A stretch of 64,000 nucleotides of DNA from Agrobacterium vitis (lineage in GTDB: Bacteria; Pseudomonadota; Alphaproteobacteria; Rhizobiales; Rhizobiaceae). The DNA is taken from the NCBI RefSeq assembly GCF_013337045.2, contig NZ_CP118261.1, positions 1 through 64,000 of the forward strand, written 5' to 3'. Below are positions 26,186-35,038 of this stretch, one piece after another (the stretch's first letter is position 1; every line of letters starts with the position of its first letter). The translations under genes were made by a program, and so were the position numbers. The notes below the pieces were generated by a model that was not told the origin of the DNA, did no database searches, and was given only the letters and a program-made list of their open reading frames with translations.

Positions 26186-26893
26186 TTAGTCCGTCGCCAG
26201 ATGTTTGACTCCATAGCTTGCTCTGCCAGAGCGTGCGTAAACTTCTGCGGCTGCGCGGGACGCATTGATGACATGAGCGGCCGCAGTTTTACGTGCGCGT
26301 TGCTCGTCCCCCTCAGAGATGGCGTCCGCGATAGCCGACATCTCCTCCAAGGACGCGCGGGCCCGGCCGGGTTGGGACATAGACATCCCGCGAAGAAAGC
26401 TGATGCGCGCATGTAGACCGTCGATGATTTCCGCAATCACAGAATTCCCAGCTGAACGCAGAATTGAGTCATAGAACTCCCTGGTGTGAGAAATTTGGCC
26501 GGCAGCATTTCCCTGCTCGACGGCATGCCGAAAAGCGGCAAGGGCCCCGCGCATTTCCTCCAGATCGGAAGGGAGGGCGTTCCTCGCAGCCAAAGCCGCC
26601 GCCTCCGCTTCGAGCAAGTTGCGGGCCTGGTAGATCTCCTGGGCTTTAGACCACGGCAGCACGGGAACGATCGGGCCGCGATTTGGTATGATATCGACAA
26701 GCCGCTCAGCTTCGAGACGCCTCAGAGCCTCTCTGAGAGATGGTCTGCTGATGCTCAGCAATTGACATAGCTCGGCTTCCACAAGCCGGTCGCCAGGGCG
26801 GAAACGCCCTTCAAGAATGGCGCTACGCAACGCGCGCACCGTTTCGTCCAATACCGTGCCGTTGACGGCGCCGCGATCGATCTTGGTTTGCAA
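26186..26893 (-). CDS. GntR/FCD-family regulator of the divergent operon
   Basis: 235-aa GntR-family regulator: winged helix at residues about 15-75 (LRSAILEGRFRPGDRLVEAE, SISRPSLREALRRLEAERLV) and FCD domain (ARNLLEAEAAALAARN, HTREFYDSILRSAGNSVI, ADAISEGDEQRARKTAAAHV). It is divergent from the operon that begins at 27065, and the 171-bp gap contains a perfect 13-bp inverted repeat plus a promoter. It most probably represses that operon until a pathway acid binds. The 3' end abuts a dead amidohydrolase gene. Confidence 0.88.
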   Translation of the reverse strand: MQTKIDRGAVNGTVLDETVRALRSAILEGRFRPGDRLVEAELCQLLSISRPSLREALRRLEAERLVDIIPNRGPIVPVLPWSKAQEIYQARNLLEAEAAALAARNALPSDLEEMRGALAAFRHAVEQGNAAGQISHTREFYDSILRSAGNSVIAEIIDGLHARISFLRGMSMSQPGRARASLEEMSAIADAISEGDEQRARKTAAAHVINASRAAAEVYARSGRASYGVKHLATD

Positions 26894-26947
26894 AATACCT
26901 CCCTACGGTTCTTTTTCTTGCTGCGGCTTCACCATAGCATGCTTCCG

Positions 26948-26991
26948 ATCGTCAGACAAACAGATCGTCCCTCGCAATTTTGTCTGACGAT
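26948..26991. promoter_or_regulatory. 13-bp inverted repeat, candidate GntR operator
   Basis: ATCGTCAGACAAA (26948-26960) and TTTGTCTGACGAT (26979-26991) are perfect reverse complements 18 bp apart. A third, weaker half-site TTGTAAGACGAT (27012-27023) lies inside the promoter of the divergent operon. The position between the regulator and its presumed target makes this the likely operator; the half-site contains a GTCnGAC-like core. Confidence 0.65.
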
Positions 26992-27003
26992 ATGCGGTTA
27001 TGC

Positions 27004-27032
27004 TTGACATATTGTAAGACGATAAGTATCTT
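27004..27032 (+). promoter_or_regulatory. sigma-70-type promoter of the 27065 operon
   Basis: TTGACA (27004-27009), 17-bp spacer, TATCTT (27027-27032), 32 bp before the first start codon. The spacer contains a half-site of the GntR repeat, so regulator binding would block RNA polymerase. Confidence 0.65.
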
Positions 27033-27064
27033 CCCACTAGAAGCAATTGTAGGCGATTATCCCA

Positions 27065-27667
27065 ATGGAACTAAATATCCGTCGTATGCTGACGGTCAAA
27101 GACGACGCCTATGACGATGGCGTCACCCGCGTGGAAAGGCCGCTTCGAAAGGTGGCCGTCATCTTCGTCGTCGCGAATCCGCTTGCCGGTACGCGGGGAG
27201 CCAATGTGCAGGGGTTGATCGACGTCAGCCCGAAGCTTGGTGAAATGATGGGGCGCAAGCTCGTCGAGGCGATGGGAGAGTTCGAGATCCAGGGCTATGG
27301 CAAGGGCGGCCTCGTGGGGCTGGGCGGAGAGCAGGAGCATGCCAACGCCTTGCTGACGACCGCTTTTGCCAACCCGCTGCGGAGTCAGATTGGCGGGGGG
27401 GAAGCGTGGATTTCTTCCTACCAAAAGGTTGTCGCACCGAATGCGGTCATCGACATCCCGATGAACCACAAGGACGAAATCTATGTCCGTTCGCATTATG
27501 ACGGCATGACCCTCACCGTTCCGAACGGGCCTCAATACGACGAGATCGCGATCATCTTCTGTGCCGCGAGCCGCGGACGGCTGAGTGCCCGCGTCGGCGG
27601 CCTTACCCATGAGGAGGTGCTGACGCGCAAGATGGCTGTTCAGGCTAGTCGGGAGGGCGCGACGTGA
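27065..27667 (+). CDS. AA_synth-family (PF06684-type) protein
   Basis: 200-aa protein of the family named amino acid synthesis protein, for which I know no proven activity. Visible family features are RKVAVIFVVANPLAG, SPKLGEMMGRKLVEAMG, GYGKGGLVGLGGEQEHANAL, GGGEAWISSYQKVVAPNAVI and IPMNHKDEIYVRSHYD. It is the first gene of the operon; its stop overlaps the amidohydrolase start by 4 bases, so the two are translated together. The conserved HExH-free, His/Asp-containing motifs suggest a small-molecule enzyme rather than a regulator. The fixed pairing with a cyclic-amide hydrolase hints at a shared ring-opening step. Confidence 0.8.
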   Translation: MELNIRRMLTVKDDAYDDGVTRVERPLRKVAVIFVVANPLAGTRGANVQGLIDVSPKLGEMMGRKLVEAMGEFEIQGYGKGGLVGLGGEQEHANALLTTAFANPLRSQIGGGEAWISSYQKVVAPNAVIDIPMNHKDEIYVRSHYDGMTLTVPNGPQYDEIAIIFCAASRGRLSARVGGLTHEEVLTRKMAVQASREGAT

Positions 27668-28860
27668 AGACCGCGATCGTCAACATTGGCAAGATAGTGT
27701 CCGGTGATCTGGCCGCTCCCTTCGTGGCCGGGGATGGCCTTTTGATGGAAGATGGGCGCATCGCCGAAATTGGAAGCCTCGATGCCGCACAGATCGAGGC
27801 TGCTGATGTGGTCATCGATGCCGACGGCGCGGTCGCGATTCCCGGGCTCATCGATTCCCACGTCCATATCACCTTCGGCGACTACACGCCGCGGCAAAAG
27901 ACGGTCGGCTATCTCGAAAGCTATGTTCATGGCGGTGTCACGTCATCGGTCTCCGCCTCGGAGGTGCATGTTCCCGGCCGGCCCAAAGATCCTGCGGGTG
28001 TGAAGGCGCTCGCTGTCGCGGCCATGAAGTGTTTCGAGACATTCCGGCCAGGTGGCATGCGCGTTCATGCAGGCGCGGTCATATTGGAACCCGGCCTCAC
28101 GGCCGCCGACATGGTGGAGTTACGTTCCCTGGGGCTGCGTTATGCGAAGGCCGGGTTCGGGGCGTTCGCCACTCCGTTCGACTATGCATCCCTGGTCAAG
28201 GCGGCTCGAGATGCCGGGCTCATTACGATGGCGCATACCGGCGGAGCATCTATACCCGGGTCCTCCGGAATTTGGGCGGAACACATTCTTGCAATGAACC
28301 CCCATGTTTCGTTTCACGTCAATGGCGGTCCGATAGCAATGCCCGAAGCGGGCTTCGAACGGCTGGTATGCGAATCTGAAGTTGCCTTGCAGATCTGCAC
28401 CGCGGGAAACCTGCGTACCGCCCTGCTTGTGGCCGATCTTGCGACGAAACATGACAAGCTCGACCGACTTTTGATCGCCACCGATACGCCCACCGGAAGC
28501 GGGATCATGCCGCTCGGAATGCTGTATACGATCAGCCATCTTTGCGCGCTGAGTGATATGCCCCCGGAAATTGCGATTGCAGCCGCAACCGGAAACAATG
28601 CGAGGGTTTTCGGGCTTTCTTCCGGCATACTGGCTGTGGGCCGAGATGCGGATGTCGTGCTGGTCGATGCGGGCGCAGGCGGATCGCAGACGGATGCTTT
28701 GGCAGCGTTGCGAAACGGCGACATACCTGCCGTGTGCGCGGTCGTTACGGATGGCGTTCCCCGTTTTGTCGGGCGCAGCCGAAACACGCCAGCCGGCCAG
28801 CGCAACGTTCGCACGGCGTCCAGCCGCATCGTCAATCTTTTCGATCACACGGGACATTGA
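27664..28860 (+). CDS. enamidase-like metal-dependent amidohydrolase
   Basis: 398-aa cytoplasmic amidohydrolase. Metal ligands expected for the superfamily are visible: DSHVHITFGD (about residues 64-73), YAKAGFGAF (Lys about 161), MAHTGG, SFHVNGGP and IATDTPTG (Asp about 277). The general sequence is closest, by eye, to enamidase of nicotinate fermentation, which hydrolyses a cyclic enamide to an aldehyde acid. The dihydroorotase-like start (IVSGDLAAPFVAGDGLLMED) also fits. It sits between an AA_synth gene and a hydroxylase, so its substrate is likely a cyclic amide or lactam in the same pathway; the exact compound is not known. Confidence 0.75.
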   Translation: MKTAIVNIGKIVSGDLAAPFVAGDGLLMEDGRIAEIGSLDAAQIEAADVVIDADGAVAIPGLIDSHVHITFGDYTPRQKTVGYLESYVHGGVTSSVSASEVHVPGRPKDPAGVKALAVAAMKCFETFRPGGMRVHAGAVILEPGLTAADMVELRSLGLRYAKAGFGAFATPFDYASLVKAARDAGLITMAHTGGASIPGSSGIWAEHILAMNPHVSFHVNGGPIAMPEAGFERLVCESEVALQICTAGNLRTALLVADLATKHDKLDRLLIATDTPTGSGIMPLGMLYTISHLCALSDMPPEIAIAAATGNNARVFGLSSGILAVGRDADVVLVDAGAGGSQTDALAALRNGDIPAVCAVVTDGVPRFVGRSRNTPAGQRNVRTASSRIVNLFDHTGH

Positions 28861-28900
28861 ACCTCGTCGCTTTTTGCCCCGCAAGCAGCCAGGAGCAACC

Positions 28901-29584
28901 ATGCCTGCCGATGCCGTTCTCTTCTCTGAAATGACGCCCCAGCCGGATTGGGAAGATACCTTCAACACGTGGTACGACACGGAGCACATCCCGATTCGGA
29001 TGAAAGTCCCAGGTTTCGAGGGCGCGCAGCGCTATCGCGATATCGCAGGCGGCGGATATCTTGCCGTGTATGACATGGCTGCGCCCGAAGTGCTCGAAAG
29101 CGCTGAATATCTGCAGATCAAGAACAGCCCTTCAGAGCAGACCGCCTCCATGCTGGGATCGGTGTCCGGCTTCACCCGCTATACAGGCAAGCTAATCGGC
29201 TTGCAGATGCGGCCGCAGGTGGAGGACGTGGACATGCTTCTCTCATCACCATTCCTGTATGCGGTCTTCTTCAGCGTTCCCGCAGACAGCGAGGCGGATT
29301 TCAACGCGTGGTACGACGCTGAACACGTCCCCATGCTGCTTGGCTGCGCCGAATGGCTCGGATGTCGGCGCTATCGGATCGTGTCGGGCGCTCCCGAAAA
29401 CTTCACCCATATCGCCCTGCACCATCTGAAGGACCTGTCGGCACTCGACAGCCCGGAACGGGCGCGTGCGCGAAGGACAGAGTGGCGCGACCGGCTCGCG
29501 TCCAACGACTGGTTCAAGGGAAGCTATGGTACGTTTGCCCGTCATGGCGAGCGGTTTATCGGGGACGCCCCGCAGTTATCCTGA
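28901..29584 (+). CDS. tandem dimeric alpha-beta-barrel protein
   Basis: 227-aa protein with two similar halves: DWEDTFNTWYDTEHIPIRMK (about residues 11-30) and EADFNAWYDAEHVPMLLGC (about 130-148), each followed by a W/GxRRY-type strand (GAQRYRD, GCRRYRI). WYDxEHxP is typical of EthD/DUF4286-like small ferredoxin-fold proteins, often accessory or ring-modifying enzymes in catabolic clusters. An AGGAGC ribosome site precedes ATG 28901. It may be an isomerase, decarboxylase or cyclase; no activity can be read from sequence. Confidence 0.65.
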   Translation: MPADAVLFSEMTPQPDWEDTFNTWYDTEHIPIRMKVPGFEGAQRYRDIAGGGYLAVYDMAAPEVLESAEYLQIKNSPSEQTASMLGSVSGFTRYTGKLIGLQMRPQVEDVDMLLSSPFLYAVFFSVPADSEADFNAWYDAEHVPMLLGCAEWLGCRRYRIVSGAPENFTHIALHHLKDLSALDSPERARARRTEWRDRLASNDWFKGSYGTFARHGERFIGDAPQLS

Positions 29585-29657
29585 CGCAGTTTCTTCGTCA
29601 TCGCCGCGGATGCCCGCCGTACCGGCCATCGCGATCATTTTAGAAGGCAAAGTGAGA

Positions 29658-30872
29658 ATGGATAATCGTATCGTTATCGTCGGCGCTGGACCGGCAGGTC
29701 TCGTGACCGCGCTGACCCTCGTGAAGGCAGGCCTACCCGTTCTGGTTATCGAACGAAACGCCACGCTGCTGGACGATCCGCGTGCGGCGACGATCCATCC
29801 CGCGACGCTCGATATTCTGGACGAGTTGGGCATCGTGGACAAGGTGAAGGAGGAAGGGCTGTACGCGCCGGTCTTCCAGTTCTGGGACCGCCCGTCGGGC
29901 GCGATGGTCGCCGAGTTCGATCATGCGTTGCTGAAGGGAGAGACCCGCCACCCCTATGTTATTCAGTGTGAACAGTTCAAGCTGTCGCGTATCGTCTGCG
30001 ATCTTATTTCCGCCAATGCGCTTGCCGAGATTCGTTTCAATGCGAATGTCCAGGAGATCGCGGTTGTCGATGAAGGCAAGGTCCGCCTGACGGTTTCGAC
30101 GCCCGAAGGAAATGAGACGATCGAAACGCCCTGGCTGATCGGTTGCGACGGCGGTCGCAGCACCGTGCGCAAGTCGGCGGGCATCGAATTTGGTGGCTTC
30201 ACGTGGCCGGAGCGTTTCGTGGTCATCACCACGCCCTTCGATTTCGCGGCAGAGCATGGCTATAGCTATCGCAGCTACTTCGCCGATCCCGACGAATGGT
30301 GCAATTGCTTCAAGGTGAGCGGCTATGACGGGGTGGCGTTGTGGCGTACTGTATTTCCGGCCGATCCGGCCATCGGCGATGACGAGTTGCTCAGCCGGCA
30401 ATTCGCCGAGCAGAAGCTTCAGCGCTTCTTTCCCAAAAGCTCGCCCTACGAGGTCGTTCATCACAATATCTACACGGTTCATCAGCGCGTCGCGGAGACC
30501 TTCCGGAAGGGCCGTGTTCTCCTCGCCGGGGATTCGGCCCATATCAACAATCCGATCGGCGGGATGGGGTTGAACGGCGGCGTGCAGGACGCCTTCAGCC
30601 TGGGGCAGAAGCTTGCGACCGTTATCAGAGCAGAAGCTGGCGAGCACGTTCTCGACCTTTACGATTTTCAGCGCCGCACGATCACCACGAAATTCGTTCA
30701 GGAACAGTCGATCCAGAATAAGAAGCGGCTTGAGGCGAAAGACGCCGATGTGCGCCAGCGTAATCTCGATGAACTCCGGTCGATTGCCGCCGATGCAAAG
30801 CTCGCCAAGGAGTTCCTGATGCGAACCTCGATGATCGCTGCACAGCGCGCGGCCAACGCGCTCACCTTGTAG
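29658..30872 (+). CDS. FAD-dependent aromatic hydroxylase (MhpA/PheA type)
   Basis: 404-aa group A flavin monooxygenase that would hydroxylate an aromatic or heteroaromatic ring using NADPH and oxygen. FAD-binding GAGPAG (about residues 8-13), the DG motif (LIGCDGGRSTVRKSAGI, about 163-179) and GD motif (GRVLLAGDSAHINNP, about 286-300) are all present. The C-terminus lacks the thioredoxin-like domain of larger phenol hydroxylases. ATG 29658 follows AAGGCAAAGTGAGA. It is inside the GntR-controlled operon. Confidence 0.85.
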   Translation: MDNRIVIVGAGPAGLVTALTLVKAGLPVLVIERNATLLDDPRAATIHPATLDILDELGIVDKVKEEGLYAPVFQFWDRPSGAMVAEFDHALLKGETRHPYVIQCEQFKLSRIVCDLISANALAEIRFNANVQEIAVVDEGKVRLTVSTPEGNETIETPWLIGCDGGRSTVRKSAGIEFGGFTWPERFVVITTPFDFAAEHGYSYRSYFADPDEWCNCFKVSGYDGVALWRTVFPADPAIGDDELLSRQFAEQKLQRFFPKSSPYEVVHHNIYTVHQRVAETFRKGRVLLAGDSAHINNPIGGMGLNGGVQDAFSLGQKLATVIRAEAGEHVLDLYDFQRRTITTKFVQEQSIQNKKRLEAKDADVRQRNLDELRSIAADAKLAKEFLMRTSMIAAQRAANALTL

Positions 30873-30915
30873 CCGTAACTCGTACTCACAGACAAATAAA
30901 GAAAAGGGGAATGAC

Positions 30916-31896
30916 ATGAAAATAACGAGCAAATTTACTTACATCGCCGCCATGCTGGTCCTTTGCGCAGGCTCCGCCCATGGCGCGGAAACGTTCCGCT
31001 ATGGAACCGTCGCCATCAAGGGAGATGCCGGTTTCGTATACATGGGCACGCAACCCGGCATCACCAAAAAATATGGTGCCGACATCGACCTGCAAGCTTT
31101 TCAGGGTGACGCTATTCTTTTGAAAGCGCTTATCGCCGGCCAGATCGACGCCTATATCGGCAATCCTGGCGGTCCGATGATTGCCGCAAGCAAGGGCGCG
31201 AACATCAAGATCGTGGGATGCCCGTGGCCCGGACTTACCTATGCCCTCTACACGAAATCCGATGTCGGGTCGGTCGCGGACCTGCGCGGCAAGACGATCG
31301 GCGTTTCCGCTCCAGGAGCGTTGCCCGACCTTTTTGCCAAAGCAGTGGTCATGTCGGCCGGCATGACCGCTAGTGACGTGAAATTTACCGTATCAGGCAG
31401 CGATGCCGAACGCGTGGCGGCGGTTGCCGCTGGCGTTACCGCTGCCGCACCCAGCTCAAGCGAATTCACCGCCAAGGCTGCGAGCCTTGGTCTGAAGCAA
31501 TTGGTCCATGCTCGCGATATCGTTCCCAAGTATATACGGTTCTGCATCATGACGCGCGGCGACCTGCTCAAGAGCGAGCCCGGTCGGGTCGAAGCCTTCC
31601 TTGCGGCGCAGATCGATGGTTTTTCGAAAGCCCTCAATGACAAGAAGGCGATGACGGAACTGTCTTTCGAAAAAGCCAACCTGCCGAAGGACGATCCTTC
31701 GCCGGAGCTGATCTACAACGAGGTGACGCAGTATAATGCTGTCGATCCCACTATGGCCGTAAACGTCGAAAACCTGGCCTGGATGCGGGATCTGCTAGTG
31801 AAGACAGGCAACATCAAAGGTGATTTCGACCCCGCGACCATGGTCGATACGGCTGTGCTGACAAAGGCCCGTGCTCTTGCCTCCAGCAAGCAGTAG
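30916..31896 (+). CDS. ABC importer substrate-binding protein (NMT1/SsuA type)
   Basis: 326-aa periplasmic binding protein with a signal peptide (YIAAMLVLCAGSAHGA). The mature part has the NMT1/SsuA-like pattern: FVYMGTQPGITKKYGADIDL, GDAILLKALIAGQIDAYIGN, SVADLRGKTIGVSAPGALPD. Proteins of this class bind aromatic carboxylates, sulfonates or thiamine precursors. A GGGGAATGAC ribosome site precedes ATG 30916. With the next two genes it forms a complete importer, which probably brings in the compound processed by the upstream enzymes. Confidence 0.9.
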   Translation: MKITSKFTYIAAMLVLCAGSAHGAETFRYGTVAIKGDAGFVYMGTQPGITKKYGADIDLQAFQGDAILLKALIAGQIDAYIGNPGGPMIAASKGANIKIVGCPWPGLTYALYTKSDVGSVADLRGKTIGVSAPGALPDLFAKAVVMSAGMTASDVKFTVSGSDAERVAAVAAGVTAAAPSSSEFTAKAASLGLKQLVHARDIVPKYIRFCIMTRGDLLKSEPGRVEAFLAAQIDGFSKALNDKKAMTELSFEKANLPKDDPSPELIYNEVTQYNAVDPTMAVNVENLAWMRDLLVKTGNIKGDFDPATMVDTAVLTKARALASSKQ

Positions 31897-31911
31897 GCCG
31901 GAGGATTAACA

Positions 31912-32706
31912 GTGTCACTTGTCCAACTGCAGAATGTCGCCAAGACCTTCCTCACGAAGGTCGGCGGCAGCAAAAGGAGTGTCGAGGCTCTCCGCGGAGT
32001 TTCGTTCAACGTCGAAAGGGGAGAGATACTAGCTATCACGGGGGCAAGTGGCTGCGGGAAGACCACGTTGCTGAGAATTATCATGGGCTTGGAACAACTG
32101 ACGACGGGCGCGGTGTTTGTCGGCGGCAGACACGTTGATGGATGTGGTTACGACCGAGGGCTGGTCTTTCAGCATGCGGAATTGCTTCCGTGGCGCAACG
32201 CGCTGAAGAACGTCGCCTTCGGCCTGGAACTAAAGGGCGTGGCTACTCCCGAGCGCGAAGTCGCGGCTCGCGAGTTCCTCGAACTTGTCGGCCTCGGCAA
32301 TGCTGCCGATCGTCTGCCTCACCAGCTTTCGGGCGGGATGAAACAGCGCGTCGGGATTGCGAGGGCGCTGGCCATTCAGCCGGAAGTCCTGCTGATGGAC
32401 GAGCCGTTCGGCGCGCTGGATGCCCAGACCCGCGAAGGTTTGCAGGACGAGCTCATGGAGATACAGACGAAGACGCAGCAGACCGTTATCATCGTCACCC
32501 ACGATCTAGACGAAGCGGTGCTGCTGGCCGACAGGGTCGTCGTCATGGAAAAAGGGGTGGTGAAGGAAATCCTCAATATCAAGCTGCCGCGACCGAGGCC
32601 GAGTCTTGCGGCTCTAAGGGGCAATCCCGAATTTGGCGACAAGCGGTTGCGCCTCTGGGAGCTTCTCAGACAGGGCAAAGGAAAGCAGGAAGGCAGAGCA
32701 TCATGA
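31912..32706 (+). CDS. ABC importer ATP-binding protein
   Basis: 264-aa nucleotide-binding subunit of the SsuB/TauB type: Walker A GASGCGKTT (about residues 44-52), Q-loop FQHAELLPW, signature LSGGMKQRVGIARALA (about 137-152), Walker B VLLMDEPFGALD, switch His in IIVTHDLDEAV. It starts with GTG 31912 after GGAGG and overlaps the permease start by 4 bases. It energises the importer with the binding protein at 30916 and permease at 32703. Confidence 0.95.
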   Translation: MSLVQLQNVAKTFLTKVGGSKRSVEALRGVSFNVERGEILAITGASGCGKTTLLRIIMGLEQLTTGAVFVGGRHVDGCGYDRGLVFQHAELLPWRNALKNVAFGLELKGVATPEREVAAREFLELVGLGNAADRLPHQLSGGMKQRVGIARALAIQPEVLLMDEPFGALDAQTREGLQDELMEIQTKTQQTVIIVTHDLDEAVLLADRVVVMEKGVVKEILNIKLPRPRPSLAALRGNPEFGDKRLRLWELLRQGKGKQEGRAS

Positions 32707-33515
32707 CGATGGAGACAAACAGTCCTAAAGCGCGTAGTCCGTTGTTTTCGGCCGCCCGGGCCTCCTTGGATCGCCGGTTGCTCACAATTTTCTCATTGGT
32801 CGTCTTCTTTGCGTTCTGGGAAATGTTTGGGCGACAGATCAATCCGTTGTTCGGATCATATCCATCGGCAATCGCTGAAAAGCTCGTGGAAATGACGCTC
32901 AACGGCCGTTTGCCGACGGCATTCTTTCAAAGCATGCAGGTCTTCTTCTTGGGGTTTGCGATTGCCACGCTTAGCGGCATAAGTCTCGGCCTAGTGCTTG
33001 GTCGGTCGCGTTCGCTTGAAGCTCTGTTTGGTTTCTATCTGACCGCCGGAAACTCGATGCCGATGATCGCAGTCGTGCCCCTGTTCATCCTGTGGTTCGG
33101 TCTCGGTTTCGGCGTGAAAGTCGCGATTATCGCCGCCCTTTCCTTTTTCCCTATCTGCATCAGCACCTGGGACGGCGTGCGATCGGTTCCCAAATCCCTG
33201 GTTGAGGTCGGAAGATCTTTTGTTGGCTCACGTTCGGCGATCCTCTTCAAGATTGTGCTACCGGCTTCGGTGCCATCGATCATGGCCGGCCTCCGGCTTG
33301 CCGTCGGCAAGGGTGTTATCGCACTCGTAATCGCGGAGTTCCTGACGTCATTGTCCGGACTTGGAGGGATCATCCTCAGCGCAGCAAACAACTTCGACAC
33401 CGCCGAAATGCTGGCTCCCATCGTGGTTCTGCTGGCTTTCGCTGTCGCGTTGAATGCGGTAATGCTGAGGCTGGAGCGGTTCTTGGCACCGTGGCATCTC
33501 GAGGTGACGGGGTAA
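32703..33515 (+). CDS. ABC importer permease (SsuC/TauC type)
   Basis: 270-aa inner-membrane permease with about six hydrophobic segments (LLTIFSLVVFFAFWEMFG, FFLGFAIATLSGISLGLVLG, MIAVVPLFILWFGLGFGVKV) and the EAA loop that contacts the ATPase (EVGRSFVGSRSAILFKIVLP followed by ASVPSIMAGLRLAVG). It ends the operon: LERFLAPWHLEVTG. The start overlaps the ATPase stop (ATGA). Confidence 0.93.
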   Translation: MTMETNSPKARSPLFSAARASLDRRLLTIFSLVVFFAFWEMFGRQINPLFGSYPSAIAEKLVEMTLNGRLPTAFFQSMQVFFLGFAIATLSGISLGLVLGRSRSLEALFGFYLTAGNSMPMIAVVPLFILWFGLGFGVKVAIIAALSFFPICISTWDGVRSVPKSLVEVGRSFVGSRSAILFKIVLPASVPSIMAGLRLAVGKGVIALVIAEFLTSLSGLGGIILSAANNFDTAEMLAPIVVLLAFAVALNAVMLRLERFLAPWHLEVTG

Positions 33516-34215
33516 GAGGCTCGCCGGCCTCCTGCAACGCCGCCAGGCGCCGATCCGATCCGCGGCAGGGCCTTTTCGCCGCGCCAACTGGCCGGCGTCC
33601 TGATGAGGCATGAACAGCAGCTTTATTATGGTGGTCGGCAGAAGGCGTCCGAGCGCCACGCACCAGGCGATAGCTTCTCGAAATTCACGATCCGATCTGG
33701 GAGGAGCGTGGACGACTTTCCCGGCAGCGTTCCGTTCTTGAATGGGACAGGGGATCTTGCCTGTCGTGTTTTCGACGTTGTTCGAAATGTAGAAAGCTCT
33801 TGAACCGCTGGAGCGACAGGACTGGCTCAGTGGGCAACTCGCCGCGGCCCATCTGGGCGTTCGGGGAAAGATCGTTTCGCATCTACGGTCAAACACGCCT
33901 CACTAAGAACGCGTGAAAGACGCGGCCGAAGTGCACTTTCCCTTCTGCGTCGGTCCCTACCGACGCTTCCCTGCCGAACATTCGCTTCGGTCTTGCTCAT
34001 TTTCTCGACAATCTTACGCGTGCGAGATGACAGGACCAAGCCTACAAATTCCGAGACGCTGAGCGGAAACATGGCGGGTTCCCTCAGTTCCTCAAAATTC
34101 CAAAACCGCGAATGGCAGCAAGCTGGTACGCCTCCGAAGAAGGCCGCATTGTGCTTGTGAGTGATGCCGTGGATGGTCTGTCTATATAGACGGCAATATA
34201 GACGGTGCTTTAACC
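33516..34215. other. 700-bp region without a supported gene
   Basis: Between the importer operon and the IS66 element. Open frames on the minus strand (e.g. 33827-34072) have no family resemblance and no clear ribosome site. Just before the IS66 tnpA there are two close copies of ATATAGACGG (34186-34205 region), which may belong to the left end of the IS. No terminator was identified after the permease. Confidence 0.35.
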
Positions 34216-34644
34216 ATGGACATTATGGATGACCGCCCGGGTCTGGTCAGCCGGATGGAGATTGTCGAGAGGGGTCGACGTCGGCGATTCACGGATGAGG
34301 CGAAGCTGGCGATCGTGGCGGAAAGTTATAGCGGTCTGCGCCAGGTCACCGCAACGGCAGCGCGTCACGGGATCACGCGCTGGCAGTTGAACGGGTGGCG
34401 CAGGGCCGCGCGTGAAGGAAAGCTTTCCGGGACTTCAGCGGATGGCTTCGTACCGGCACTGATCGTACCGGAGCCCAGTGTCGCAACAGCCGAGCCCGCA
34501 TCGACTACGCCCGTGCAGCCCCTCGCAACGAACTGCGGTCGCATGGAAGTCATGAGCGCGAACGGCAGGCGTATCATCGTAGATCGGGATGTCGACGTTG
34601 AGGCGTTGCTGCGGATCATGCGTGGTCTGGAGACGCTGAGATGA
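34216..34644 (+). CDS. tnpA: IS66 TnpA accessory protein
   Basis: 142-aa protein with an N-terminal helix-turn-helix (RRRFTDEAKLAIVAESYSG, VTATAARHGITRWQLNGWRR, about residues 18-56) typical of the IS66 orf1/TnpA (IS3 OrfA-like). The C-terminal part ends INGRRI-like VMSANGRRIIVDRDVDVEAL with LLRIMRGLETLR. It is needed with TnpB and TnpC for IS66 transposition. ATG overlaps nothing upstream; its stop overlaps tnpB (ATGA). Confidence 0.9.
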   Translation: MDIMDDRPGLVSRMEIVERGRRRRFTDEAKLAIVAESYSGLRQVTATAARHGITRWQLNGWRRAAREGKLSGTSADGFVPALIVPEPSVATAEPASTTPVQPLATNCGRMEVMSANGRRIIVDRDVDVEALLRIMRGLETLR

Positions 34645-34991
34645 ACCCATTTCCAATGGGATCAGGGGTCAAGGTGTGGCTGGCGACGGGCCATACCGAC
34701 ATGCGGTGCGGCTTTCCTTCGTTGGCGCTACGGGTACAGGAAGTCTTGAAGCATGAGCCATTGTCAGGCCACCTGTTCGTCTTCCGGGGTCGCAGATCGG
34801 ATATTTTGAAGATCATTTGGCACGATGGATTGGGCGCTTGTCTGTTTACCCGACGGCTGGAGAAAGGTCGGTTCATTTGGCCGAATGTGGAGGGCGGCGC
34901 GGTTGCGATTTCGCCGGCGCAGCTATCTTATTTGCTTTCCGGGATAGACTGGCGCAACCCGCAAGAAACATGGCGCCCGACGCGGGTTTGA
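34641..34991 (+). CDS. tnpB: IS66 TnpB accessory protein
   Basis: 116-aa IS66 Orf2 (TnpB) protein: GSGVKVWLATGHTDMRCGF near the start, FVFRGRRSDILKIIWHDG in the middle, and KGRFIWPNV, SYLLSGIDW. Length and motifs match the family fully. It overlaps tnpA by 4 bases and precedes tnpC by 47 bp. Confidence 0.93.
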   Translation: MNPFPMGSGVKVWLATGHTDMRCGFPSLALRVQEVLKHEPLSGHLFVFRGRRSDILKIIWHDGLGACLFTRRLEKGRFIWPNVEGGAVAISPAQLSYLLSGIDWRNPQETWRPTRV

Positions 34992-35038
34992 GTGCATTTT
35001 GCGATTGAATTTGCCGCCAGGTCTGATTCACTATCACC

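Noticed and set aside
29733..30932. 399-codon minus-strand frame over the FAD hydroxylase
   Set aside because: The plus-strand gene has complete FAD motifs and operon context; the antisense frame has no recognisable domain.
33827..34072. 81-codon minus-strand frame before IS66
   Set aside because: Arg/Ser-rich, no known domain, no clear ribosome site.
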